Assembly: GCA_037176905.1 (NCBI GenBank) | Contig: JBBBWG010027435.1 | Coordinates: forward strand, 1-44,833 | DNA: 44,833 nucleotides | DNA from: Azolla pinnata | Lineage: Eukaryota > Streptophyta > Polypodiopsida > Salviniales > Salviniaceae | Direction: 5' to 3' | Shown: positions 33,840-44,833 of the stretch, in pieces | How the letters are laid out: each line of letters opens with the position of its first letter | How positions within the stretch are numbered: the stretch's first letter is position 1 | Position numbers and translations under genes: made by a program | Notes under the pieces: model-generated | Seen by the model: only the letters and a program-made list of their open reading frames with translations | What the model was told of the DNA's origin: nothing | The model's database searches: none

Positions 33840-34716
33840 AGTCCCAAAGCTATGAAGAATCTGAGTTCCTCAGACCAAACCTCGACAGCCATGATCATAT
33901 CGATTCTCTTCCCTCCGAGATCAGGAATCGCTGAGATGGCTTACACCTGTTTGGATGCCCAAAGAAACAGAAAAGAACCATTGAAATTGTAGGGAGATGT
34001 GACAGACATTAGAATTGCATCATTGGCAGCACATCTAGACTTTTTCACAACTTCACAAAACACGCACAAAAACCAAAAGCAATACTAAGATTCTCTCCAA
34101 TGTCTATGTCAACAGGCTCCCCAATGCGCATATTGCGCGCGGCTTTTTCTAATACAATATAACATTTTGACTTGAGCCTTCCACATACAATACATTATGG
34201 TTTACTCCGATTGAAGCTCAATGTGCTCTACATGATGCAATAAAAATGTAGAAAGCCCGAAAAACACGATGCTGGCACCAGCATAATCCAAGCCTGGCTG
34301 CAAAAGCGAAATCACAAGATTTTCAGGCACAATTCATGTTTGGCATCATCCATTTGCTGAATGAGATTCCAAACCGTACTCTCCTCCCCTCAAATAATCC
34401 AAACATTCCATGTCAACAAACAAAACTACTTCACGGGAAGATGAAGCTTTGGTAAAGTTCGCAGGCAGCAAAAACCTCGTCAGCCGAGCCCATCGACGTT
34501 TTCTACTTTTTCTTGCACAGCTCTTTCTCGAAGGGATTCGCAGAGCTCATCAACCAAAGAATAAACATTTCGATGGGCATCCGATATGAACATTGCACAA
34601 ATAAAACAAGGTTTCATCAGATCCTATTAAAGATAATGAGTAGTAAGCATTGATATCCCGAATCGAGCCTATAATCAGTAGTGAAGTTCTCGACACAACA
34701 TGTCTCTGCTTCATCA
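33840..34716. other. Intergenic and probable RPN9 3' UTR
   Basis: No credible frame. The right end, just below the RPN9 stop at 34717-34719, probably contains its 3' UTR. Confidence 0.45.
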
Positions 34717-37700
34717 TCAAGATGCTACTAGATCAGGCGTTTCTGCCTCCACTGTTAATAATGTTGTGTGAACCTTCTCTAGCCACCCGTCCAGCCTCTC
34801 CCTCAGGGCCTTTATCTGTGGGATACCCAAAACACGGGGTTGTACCCATGACACATACACTGTTTCATCGACCTGATCGATGATTCCTTCAATCAGATGC
34901 ACCTGAAATCAAGGAAAGAAAAACATTGATCCTCAAACTAGTGCATCGTAATGAAGTTCATTCATTCACAAGGACAGAAGAAGCTATCTTCTCTATAAAC
35001 CAATTTCTGATACTTCTCAAATCAGCCAACTCGTTCTGTTTAAAGTCTCAAATAAAACTGTGCATAGGCTGGCATATTTACCGATAGGCTCTTCATAAGA
35101 AGGGATTCAACTTCCTTGATTGACAAATTTGTGCGCTCCGCTATAACTTGTAAAGGGATTGTCCTATCTTCAGATGGACGGCTGCAAAATAGAACAGGAC
35201 AATTGTAATACAGGGAATATTTAAGCCTAGAGAGTTTGTTGCAGATTATTTTTTGAAAATTGAATATAGCAAGTAACTTCTCTCCAGTCAAATAACTGGA
35301 AACTAGTTCTAGAACTACTGCAAAGAAAAATTTATTAAATTTCAGCTTCAAAAAGGAAAATATGTCCTATGTTACACAAAAGATTAGAACATGCTTACCT
35401 GAAAATGATTTCCATCAAGCAAAGTATGTTGATCTTTTCCAAGAGCTTTTTTTCATTCGTTACAAGAGCAGGCTGGGCACTAAGATCAGCTTTATATTTC
35501 CATGTCAGTTCCTGGTACTTGGCTAAGTCTCCTGTGTTGAAAGCTTGCAGGATGTGATATAGCCACTCAACACTGGAACCCAAAAGGCTTTTCAGCTATC
35601 AAAAAGAAGAAACATCAAGATTAGAATACACTCATTCCCAACACAGTTTGTAAACTGAAACAAGAAATAGATGGGCAGCAACAAAAGACAAAGCAAACAT
35701 TTAGAGTTTTACAGCATAGTTTCTTAGACTATTCTACAGGGACCAGATGGCCATGCATTCGACGTCAACCCCCTCAGTGACATCAAAAAGAAAAATTGGC
35801 ATATTAACTTGTGAAATGGCAGCAGCAATAAGATTTGACCTTGGATTCGAGGGTGAGCCAATTACTAATTAAAACGAAACAATATTTTAAATTGACCTTA
35901 GAAACTGGGCTTCGTTGATTTCATTCAGATTAATGTTTGAACATAGTACAACTCAAACTCGAAATGTGTAAGCTCATTTACTATGTATTACTTATTAATT
36001 TACCTCAAAGAACATACATACATTCATGTATATGACTCGTACAACCCTGCTATGCATAATAACATGGCTTAGCATTCCTACATTCATAATCCTATGATTA
36101 AAGCTTACAACATATAACTGAGTTTCTGAAATCCTCCTAGTACTAATGATTAGACTACAAAGCTTCTCTGTATTACTAAAGATTTAGACTACAGAGCTTC
36201 TCTGTTTTACTAAAGATTTAGACTACAAAGCTAGTACAAGTACTTAAACTATGTGACCTCATTTCGACAAAAACGGATATTTTAATTAGTATAGAGATTC
36301 TGATTTGATCGATGAAAAGTGTTGTGGGTCTTAGAGACTTAACCATTCAACCATAGTGAGCATAAAAAACAAACTAAATATAACATCTACTCATCCTTTG
36401 TCCTCCCATGCTTTTCATCTTCCTGAAGCTCATCCTTCTGCTTATTATCTGTACTTGAAAGCTTACAACTCTACCCTTTCTCGTCTTTAAATCTTCTTCC
36501 TACAAATTCTCTCCTATTTCTATCTCCACTACTCATTGCATGATAGAGATAGCTATTCAAATCTAGGCTTGGGGTACCTTACTAGCAATGTTTGGTTCAA
36601 ATCTTACATATATTGGCTAAATTGTGGCACTTTATGTTTTATATAGACAACTGGGTCTTAGACCTCAGGATAATTTGATGGTTGACGTGATTACAATTCT
36701 TTTCATCACATTTATTATATTCTATGCTATAGCTCTTAAAATGCAGTCAATACACTATACGACATATGATATTCAATAACTCAACCTACAGTTCCAAATA
36801 TTTATGGATAGTCATCTATCACCGAAGGATTTGTGGCTTTGGATTCTCTATTATTATTAGGCACATCTGTGTTTTTCTCATTCATATATAGTAATGGTAT
36901 GTTCAAAAGCTGCTGCCTGAGTTTTCTGACCAAAACAAGTTCATAAAAGAATCTAACTGAAGAAACTACCAGAAGGTGCTCATGATAAATTGTTGGCCAT
37001 GAAACTTCAATTCTACGGATATATGGCAATGATAAACAAATTTTGATGCGATGCAAAATATCATATGCCCTGTTCTGAACCGGCAAAACAATAAAGCAGC
37101 AAATTACTTACAATCGGGTGAGCTAGCAACTCGCCAAAATTGTAAATGTTATCTCCCAATAAAGCCGCTAGTGATAAATCAAATGCCAAATCCTGCAGTA
37201 TTCAAGCACACAAATGTCAAGTAGATTGTATTTGTAACTATGTCTTAACAGAAAAAAAACCCCACAAACAGAATTTCAAAATCAAACTTGCCAGCTTAAA
37301 AGGCTCTGACAGTGTATCAACAGATGTGTAAGCTAAGAACAGCAGTGCACTTTTATAGAACTCTGCAAATTCTTGTCGCGACTTGAAATATTGTGATGAC
37401 ACCCAATGAAAGCTAGCATGCACAGAAGGGTCCACATCAGTCATGCTGTCCAGTGTACTCTTCCCATCCTCGAGTAGTTTCTTGCACTCCTTTTGATTAC
37501 CCTGTTCAAGTTTTAGTGCAGCTATCCTCATGTTTAGGTATAGAACAGGCTCTTCGATCCTCCTTTCCTTCGTTGCATTCAACTTTGCTATCACTTCCTC
37601 TAAGAAATGTATTGCAACTTCTACATCAGAATACTGCCGTGAAACCGTATCAGCAAAATGTGCAAGCTTCAAATGGTTGATCTTGCTTTCAAACTCTGTA

Positions 37701-39957
37701 ATAAATTTGTGGTACAGCTGGATAAGGGCATCTCCTGCCTGAAGTATAGGAAAATATTAGAGGAAAGAATATAGCTTTGCTTCTAAAGACACAATGGAAA
37801 CTCTGATTTCGTTTCAACATCAAGCATCCATATCAGACAAGCCTTCAACAATAGCTACCATAAATCATGAATGCATTTATGCTCCCACTTCTCCCACTTT
37901 CACACATGAATATCGACAGATGGTAGTTATACTGGCAATATATGTAAGAAGGGTGTTGATAAGCCAATGTATTTGAGAATAAAATGGCAGGATTGTTCTA
38001 TCTTGAATTTATCAGTTTTATCACCCTTGTTGTTAATTACCTTTAACCCTATATTCCAGCTTACACGGATTATATACATAACGTTTTCAGATACAAGTAT
38101 GGTTGGGCGTTCAATAGAGGGAAAACATTTCTGCAGTACCACTTGACATATATAAGTAGTGCAAAGAAGCCCAATTTAAGCATTTGCATTAAATCAAATG
38201 AATTGCACAGCTCGCTGAAGTATGCTACTAGTGGTGGACATCTGATTGGCATATCTTAACCTATGTGACAAAAGGCCATGCATGCAATACATACCACGGG
38301 AATTTTAGGAGTGGTTTCGTTGAACCATACAATTCAAAGGGAGAAACAAACAATAAACATCCGCGCTATAATATAAACGTTTCCGAAATTCTTTCTTGAT
38401 AGAATTTAATTTACTAGCACCCAATCATCTCCAACAATGGACAAATGAAGATTTGAAATTTTGCATTTTTACAGAAAAACTAATTACTTTGGAAGTCGAA
38501 AACCATTTGATAACAGATTATGCATGCTATACATTACAGGGAAACGTTTAGATGATGAAATAAGCTCATATACTTGATGCAAAGATCGTTTCTGACATCG
38601 AGTAAAAATTTTAAAATGTGTGGATAACAGAATCAATCTTTTGCTGAAACAATACCCCTCGATGTGACATAATCAATAACATTCCTGAAAGAAAATGGTT
38701 GGCATGCCGAAATTCTTGAGTAATAAATCTTAAATTATGAAAAATAGCATCAATCTCTCTCAAAACACTACCCCTCAATGTGACACACCATAGAACATGA
38801 CTGAAAGCAAATTTAGTGTCTCTTTCATTGTACGAATAACCAGATATCTAAACGTTTTAAGAGGTAAATGAGTGCTAAAGCCGGATCATATAATCGAAAG
38901 GAAAGACTATGATCACCATTGAGTACAAATTTTAAGATATATACAAATGGCATTGATCTTTCTCTGAAACAATACTCCTCAATGCGTCATAACTTGAAGT
39001 TGCTTTTGTTATATGAAAGACCAGAGGTAACAGGAACGCTTGAACATGAAAATAATAGAATTGTATAAAAATGGAAATGAAAGAACAAACTATCCTTCAA
39101 AAAATATCATAGAAAGTTGCATTCAGACTATTGAGTGGCCACATTACAGCTTTTTCCACGACTAAGAGAAACATATATACCCTGAATTAAACAAACATCA
39201 TCAAATGGAAGCAGCGACCAAAATACATTAAAAGAAATAGAAACTATCCAAATTTTGGGAAAGCAATACTTAGTTCTATCAAAATGATAGACAGAGATCC
39301 AAAGCAAACTCAAAAGCTGGCATGAACACACATTGAAGATATTATCAAGACATTGATTCAAATGGCACTTAATTTGTATATGTACATTTATGTATAGATC
39401 ATTTGAAACTAGTTACGAGGCAGACAGAGAGGATGTTTTGCTTAGAAGGGATGCCTGCTGTTTCAAAAAATGCTCAGGTGATCATTAGAAGTATCAACGG
39501 AACACCATAAGGTAAGAAAAAACAAATTTTTCTTTTAAGCAGGAGATGGTTAGAAAGAAAATTAGGCAATTTTTCCATTTCGCATGTCCGACGAATCTTG
39601 ACGGATAGGGATTGGTTTGATGCTTTGATCTCGCCTGGCTGAATCAAGTTCGGAGAGAGGAAAACAATGGCTCTTTTATCTCATTCATACTCTTCTTTTC
39701 TAATTAAAAGCGTCAGAGACGGGGCTAGCCGTTCCATTGGAGAAAATGAAGGGTGAAGAAGAAGCAGAAGTAGAAACGAAGGGGAAGAAAGTCCAGAAGA
39801 AACCGACCTGGAAAACGGCGAGAGCTACGAACTGCTCGAGCTTGAGAGTGAGCTGATGCCACAGCTTGCGTTGGTAGAGATCTTCGAGGGAGGTGTACCA
39901 GTCCGCGAGATCTGGTTGCGCGACGCGCTGCGTCTGAAGGTATTCGAGGGCGGCCAT
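34717..39957 (-). CDS. RPN9: 26S proteasome non-ATPase regulatory subunit RPN9 (PSMD13)
   Basis: Six exons (5' to 3'): 39808-39957, 37292-37738, 37112-37192, 35399-35595, 35082-35181, 34717-34902. The frame is continuous and gives 386 aa, the same length I recall for Arabidopsis RPN9. Blocks in order include MAALEYLQTQ, KLWHQLTLKLEQFVALAVFQ, LAHFADTVSRQYSD, KLEQGNQKECKKLLEDGKS, FYKSALLFLAYTSVDTLSEP, NIYNFGELLAHPI, VEWLYHILQAFN, KKLLEKINILCLMEIIF, RPSEDRTIPLQVIAERTNLS and PRVLGIPQIKALRERLDGW. The C-terminal half is the PCI domain with winged helix. RPN9 is a structural subunit of the proteasome lid in cytosol and nucleus. Intron 1 (2069 bp) and intron 3 (1516 bp) are long and AT-rich. Intron 2 (37193-37291) uses a GC donor. 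Confidence 0.97.
36140..36240. repeat. Short tandem repeat in RPN9 intron 3
   Basis: Units of about 41 bp with the word TTAGACTACAAAGCTTCTCT or ACAGAGCTTCTCT, then TTACTAAAGA, are repeated two to three times within intron 3 (35596-37111). Confidence 0.6.
38572..39030. repeat. Three diverged repeats in RPN9 intron 1
   Basis: Copies near 38590-38690, 38725-38810 and 38915-39000 share GAGTAAAAATTTTAA-like starts, a CATCAATCTYTCTC- or CATTGATCTTTCTC-like word, then AAACAATACCCCTCAATGTG or a close variant. Spacing is uneven, about 130-190 bp. Confidence 0.55.
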
Positions 39958-40255
39958 GGCGGAGAGAAGGCTACTCAGGCAGCAGGCAAAGAGAAGAAAA
40001 GAAGAGAAAAGAAAAGAAAAGAAATGGAAGGCAAAAAACGAAAGACGAAGGGAAGGGAAGGCCAAAAACGCAAATTAATGAAACTAGAGAAACACAAGTG
40101 TAAATTGGAGCTCTGTTGTTTTTCTTTTCTCTCTCTCTTTTTTTTTTTTTACAAATCAAATCATATGCATCAGTATGTATCGGAGTGTATCTTGTTATAG
40201 AATAGACTGATTATCGACAAGCGATTAGGTATTAAGTCGGATCGCTAATTAGCGT
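39958..40255. promoter_or_regulatory. RPN9 upstream region, purine-rich
   Basis: On the plus strand this is an AAAAG/GAAAAG-rich run (about 39994-40030), so the transcribed strand has a pyrimidine-rich leader just before the ATG. A T-run lies at about 40138-40150. No TATA box was identified with confidence. Confidence 0.4.
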
Positions 40256-40660
40256 ATCAATCAAAGATATGGTTCACTCTTATGTATTATGTAGAGCACC
40301 AAAGTGATGAGAATATAGACCAGGTAAATGGTCAGATGTACGTATGTTATTTAATTGTAACTTGTTAACTGAAGTTTAACACTATGATATGCATATCGAT
40401 CCAAGATATGGTACACTCTTGTGTAAAGCACCAAAGTGATGAGAATATAAACCAGATAGATGGTAAGATATACGCATGTTATTTATATTGTAACTTGTTA
40501 ACTGAAGTTTAACACTAAGATATACATATCGATCAAAGATATGGTTCACTCTTGTGTAAAGCACCAAAGTGATGAGAATATAGACCAGATAGATGGTAAG
40601 ATATACGCATGTTATTTATATCATAACTTGTTAATTGAAGCTTAACACTAAGATATGCAT
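40255..40660. repeat. Three-copy ~135 bp tandem repeat upstream of RPN9
   Basis: Copies start near 40263, 40401 and 40534 with a word such as AAGATATGGTTCACTCTT. They share AGCACCAAAGTGATGAGAAT, GTAACTTGTTAACTGAAGTT and TTAACACTA. Copies 2 and 3 are closest, and copy 1 has a small insertion (TATTATG). Confidence 0.85.
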
Positions 40661-43600
40661 AGCTTGACTCTAGTCATGCCTTAGATTTTATATTGACTCA
40701 TTAGATGCACGAGTTAATAATAGCTCTATTTTATTTCTTATTTCTTATTTTATAGATCAGTGCCTCTAATCATATGCAGTAGTATGCATGTATATGCCTT
40801 CTTTGATCTTGATGTGTTAATTCACCAACAATAATGATTATATATATATATATATACAATTCACAACTGTGATAATTCATGTATGTAAAAGCATTAATTT
40901 ATCTCATGCAATGCGAAGTGTTTGTATTCATAGAAGAATGGGGCATGACCAAGAGGTTAAGAAAAAATATATGTTTCTTAAAAGAACTCGCGGGAAAGAA
41001 ACGAAAATAAAAACTCTTAAAGCTTAAATGTAGAGAAATCACACAAGATAAAAAAAAAAAAGATAACAGGAAACAAACAACATTAAAAATCTTGCATATT
41101 CTCACTCTTGCAAAACTTAAATTGAAATTTCAAAATATGGGATAAAAAGTTAAAGAGATGTGAAGAAATAATAAAGTTATAACAAAATTAAGTACGAGAT
41201 AAAAAAAGAATAAACAATATTACAAAACAATTATATAAGAGAGGGGATGAGGAGAGATTGGAGAGATCTCTGATGACTAATTTTTTCCTATCATATTTAA
41301 CTTACTTTTGTTAAACTTATTATTATTATACAATTACATTGCTATTGTAATAGAATTTGTGGTGATCATCATCTATACCCTTTCATATTTCAATATCTTC
41401 AATATCATCTTTATTACCGATATTTAAGTGTATTAATTAAATAATGAGTTTGATGTTCGTTTTATTTTAAGACAGGGAAAACAATTGGGAAAACACTTGT
41501 TGAAATTAAATATATTGAGTGAGAACAAATGTTCGAAAATAGACAGCAGATAAGTTGACGTATAAAAAAATAGATATAACATATGATGAATTCTCTCAAA
41601 TAAGAAATATTATATACATGTCATACATAAGTGTATAATTGCAAAGTATTCTTTTGTTTTCATGGTAAATGTAGTACAATATAATGAAATGCTTACATTA
41701 TTTGTATAAATATTACTAATAGAGGAATATACAAATAAAACATAAATCAATATTTAATGTGTCGAAGGCATAAATTAAACCTTATATCTCTAGGTTATAT
41801 TCATACCATTCTTACTAAGATTTAATATTATATTATAATATTGTAACATAAAGTGATATAACATGATTTCATGCATTTAAAAATAGAAAAAACACTCATG
41901 CACAAACCATGTGAATGAATAAAGGAGAAATTTAGAGGGGGATTGAACAAAGGAAAGCACACATGCACTAAATCTACAAGAAAAAGAAAGCATGCATGTA
42001 CAAATAACGTGCATAACAACTTTGGTAAGAGGCTTTTCCATAACATTTGACCTAGTTAAGGAAACAAAAGTAGTCAGATACAAATAGTATTTAGTGGAGG
42101 CTCATCATTATTTTAGAACCTCAAGCCTCTACATAACATGGTGCAATGGTTGAGAGTAAGAAATTCAGGAATATCATATGATAGTTTGTCCTTTTATCCT
42201 TGTGAAATCTCTTGTCTTCTTGTTGAATGTTATCATCTTAACACAAATACACTATTTGTAAGTAAGAATCTACCTAAGCCACGCACAGATTTGGAGTCGT
42301 ATAACACGACATCATCCTTTTTTAGGAGAGCATAAATACAAAGTTTAGATCCGGGATGATGAGATGTTTGACTATGCATTTGAGTAATACCTTTGACACT
42401 TTATTATAATCCAATTTAGAAGTTACCAGAGACATATTAAAAAAAAGTTGCAAGTTCAATAGGCATGTTGAGTCAAACTAACTCGGGTATGTAGAAGAGG
42501 ATAACATCAAATTTATATGTTGGATGTCCATAAATTGACATACAAAGAGTTGAAAGTGGGTTGTCTAGAGTCTTGTGTATGTTATTAAGTTGGATTCGGT
42601 TGATTGTGAAATAATCATGAGCGAAGTAGTGTCAAACTTCAAATGCAGTTGGTTCAAGTGTGATACATGAAGTTTCTCGCTAGTAGGATTGCACTTTGAC
42701 TTGTTATTTTTCCGAAAGGTTAAAAACAGTTTCTAGTTGATGAAGGCTTTGCAAGTTTCAAAAGTTGGAACCTACATTATACTATGCTTTAGTTGAAGAC
42801 ATGGACATTGTGATAGCAAATGACATATAAGTCGACAAATTAATCAATGGACTTGGGCTTCCGATTCTGGGGTCACCGCCCCACAGAATTGCAAAGTTAT
42901 GGGAAATGATCATTTCGGGGAAAGACTTCAGATTCCGCTTCGACATCGTTAACGGGGAATAGATTCTCTAAGCGCAGATTCTCGTCCGACGGTTAAATTG
43001 CGGACGCATGGGCGGACGATTCGGGAATATACAGGGACTGGCAACAAAGAGATTGAAACCAAGGATGAATGAAAAGGCCAAAAAGAATCGGGCCCGCTAG
43101 ATTTTGTTATTCAGATTTTTATGCAATCTAAGTTGGATCTTCGATGCACACATCGATTGGTTGGTTGCCCTAGCCTCGTCGTCAGCCAGCTAACCATGTC
43201 ACGATGACATGTAACATTATGCTCCACCCGGATTTGAACCCAAGGACTAAACCTAAAACCCTAAATCCTAAGCCCTTTCAGGTGCCAAGAATATTCATGT
43301 CCATGAATATGGGTAGAATATCGTTGCATTGCCCCACTGTTAGCTCCTCGCATCAATAGAATATCATTAGTTCAATGCAGTGCAATGTCAAGATTTAAAA
43401 CATTTTAACATTTGTAGCTTTCAATAACTTACTTGCGCACTATGTTCGATGAAAAGTGATCACACCATGCAAGACAGCACAACGAATGGCCCTCGTTACT
43501 CTAGTGAGATCTAATTAGTCAGAGTTAGAATATTGGTTGCAAAGACCCGTCTAAAACAAACTCTATCGAGCATAGGTCATAGTGAATCATTTGAAGTTTG

Positions 43601-44833
43601 CAAATCGAATGCAAACATTATGGTTTCTATGCATATATCTCCTCTGCAGAGCATCGTGGAGGAAGGCCACCCCCCACGAGTAACAAAGAGATTAGAAGTC
43701 TAATAAGAGGACGTGCAAGTTTGCAAGTGGTGCCAAAAATATACCAAAAATGTTATAATAGTATTGTGGACATATGTTTATACATCTAATATCGTGCATT
43801 ATCGATCCATTTAGTCACGCTAATTAAGTAATGCAATAATAATGATCTATTAAACAATTTCTTACATATATTTATCCACATGTACATACATATATTAATG
43901 CATACACAAGAATATGCTTGTATACCTAGATTGTAATATTCTCATTCGCCGAACATATCAGATGTGAATATACGAATGCTAGATAAATATGAATACTAAT
44001 ATTGTAGCAGTAAGCTAAGATAATTTTGCACTTTGAAATCGGGCTCGAACCTCCCTTGCTCTCTTTTGTAAATTTCAATTTTATTCATTTTGAATTCATT
44101 GATTTATATATTTTATTTTAAAACACGAATGGGTTATCTTATACATTGCAGTCTTTGTTCATTCTTTTCTGTACTCGAATATACGAATGCACGAACCTAT
44201 TCTTAACTAAAATCTATGCTTACATACAAACATATGCAAGCATAACCGTTGTAGACATCAAACATGCATACGTACACAAAAACATACAAAGAGACAAACA
44301 AACCATATATACATGTATGCAAGTATTTGATGTACATACACACCATCTGTGAGAATAGTTACCTATAAAATAACACACACACACACACATCTATATACAT
44401 GCAAATTTACAATACATTCATGCGCATATGCATACACATACATACGTACATACATACATAGATACTGATACATACTACATACACATCACTTCAACCAATC
44501 GGCCAAAGGCAACCGATACATTCTTTAGTAAAGGTCAAATTGTAAATTTAGATGACCAGAAACTTCAATCAGAACTATCGAATTACCGGGCCAATCTTAC
44601 AATGTCAATAAAATTCAACTCTTCATTACCGATCTTGATCATGCAAAGTTGATTTTTTTTTTGCCGATCCCTTGAAATTACCTACTCAGATTAATAGGCT
44701 TTCTTTGTTCTGTTTTTGCGTTTTGCGTTTTGCGTTTTGCGTTTTTGCGTTTGGCATTTGTTTTTTTGCCATTTGCTTTTCGCTGTTTTTGGGGTGTGTT
44801 TGTTTTGATATTTGTCGAAGAAGAAGAAGAAGA
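40661..44833. other. AT-rich, apparently gene-free region
   Basis: No frame resembles a protein. Contents seen: a TA run at about 40839-40855, CACA at about 44375-44388, and CATA tetranucleotides at about 44425-44462. A GCGTTTT-type 7-bp repeat lies at about 44712-44755 and GAA triplets at about 44818-44833 at the window edge. Near 43236-43246 the minus strand reads GGGTTCAAATCC, a tRNA T-arm-like word beside a short telomere-like CCTAAACC tract (about 43245-43275), possibly a SINE or repeat edge. A sharply more GC-rich block lies at about 42850-43240. Confidence 0.5.

Overview
This window is nuclear DNA of a land plant. All multi-exon genes have GT-AG introns (one GC-AG), the proteins belong to plant-specific families (SPEAR/TIE-type EAR repressor, dirigent protein, CIP7-like protein, PLS-class PPR protein), and telomere-like CCCTAAA repeats are common. 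The PPR protein style (long runs of 'VGNALVDMYAKCG'-like and 'LKACG'-like motifs, intronless, GC-rich) resembles families expanded in lycophytes and ferns, so a seed-free vascular plant is my best guess. That placement is inference only. The DNA is very rich in simple-sequence repeats. No prokaryotic, organellar or viral gene set was seen.

Layout: 1-3.5 kb has no credible gene and is dominated by microsatellites, a degenerate TTTAGGG tract and an ATGC-rich alternating tract. 3970-7089 (+) is a three-exon SPEAR/TIE (SPOROCYTELESS-like) transcriptional repressor; its introns hold a TTAGGG-type telomeric repeat and many microsatellites. About 8.0-10.3 kb is an AT-rich decayed LTR element, seen as two diverged direct LTR-like repeats with no coding capacity between them. 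11373-11933 (+) is a single-exon dirigent protein with a clear TATA box. 12301-15024 (-) is an intronless PPR gene that stops early in its E domain; a five-copy repeat cluster lies just upstream of it. 16996-23717 (-) is a 12-exon CIP7-like gene whose penultimate 60-nt exon is tandemly duplicated in frame. 23.8-28.7 kb is repeat-rich: GA, CTT and GGAGAT microsatellites, a ~0.9 kb hexamer-to-minisatellite array, and ~1.4 kb of degenerate telomere-like sequence. 28837-31464 (+) is a five-exon BUB1/BUBR1 (Mad3)-family checkpoint gene with no kinase domain and a cluster of five ABBA-like motifs. 33438-33794 (-) is a possible small gene. 34717-39957 (-) is a complete six-exon RPN9 gene encoding 386 aa. 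40-44.8 kb is AT-rich and apparently gene-free, with local tandem repeats.

The genes are ordinary, independently regulated plant genes and nothing suggests a cluster acting together. The BUB1-family protein (mitotic checkpoint complex, APC/C inhibition) and RPN9 (proteasome lid) act at different points of ubiquitin-dependent proteolysis, but their proximity is probably coincidental. I found no convincing new multi-gene system. The most noteworthy signals are the ABBA-like motif array, the in-frame exon duplication in the CIP7-like gene, the GC-AG intron in RPN9, the diverged LTR pair and the telomere-like arrays. All exon joins below were derived by hand from splice signals, reading-frame continuity and remembered family similarity. 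No search or RNA evidence was used.
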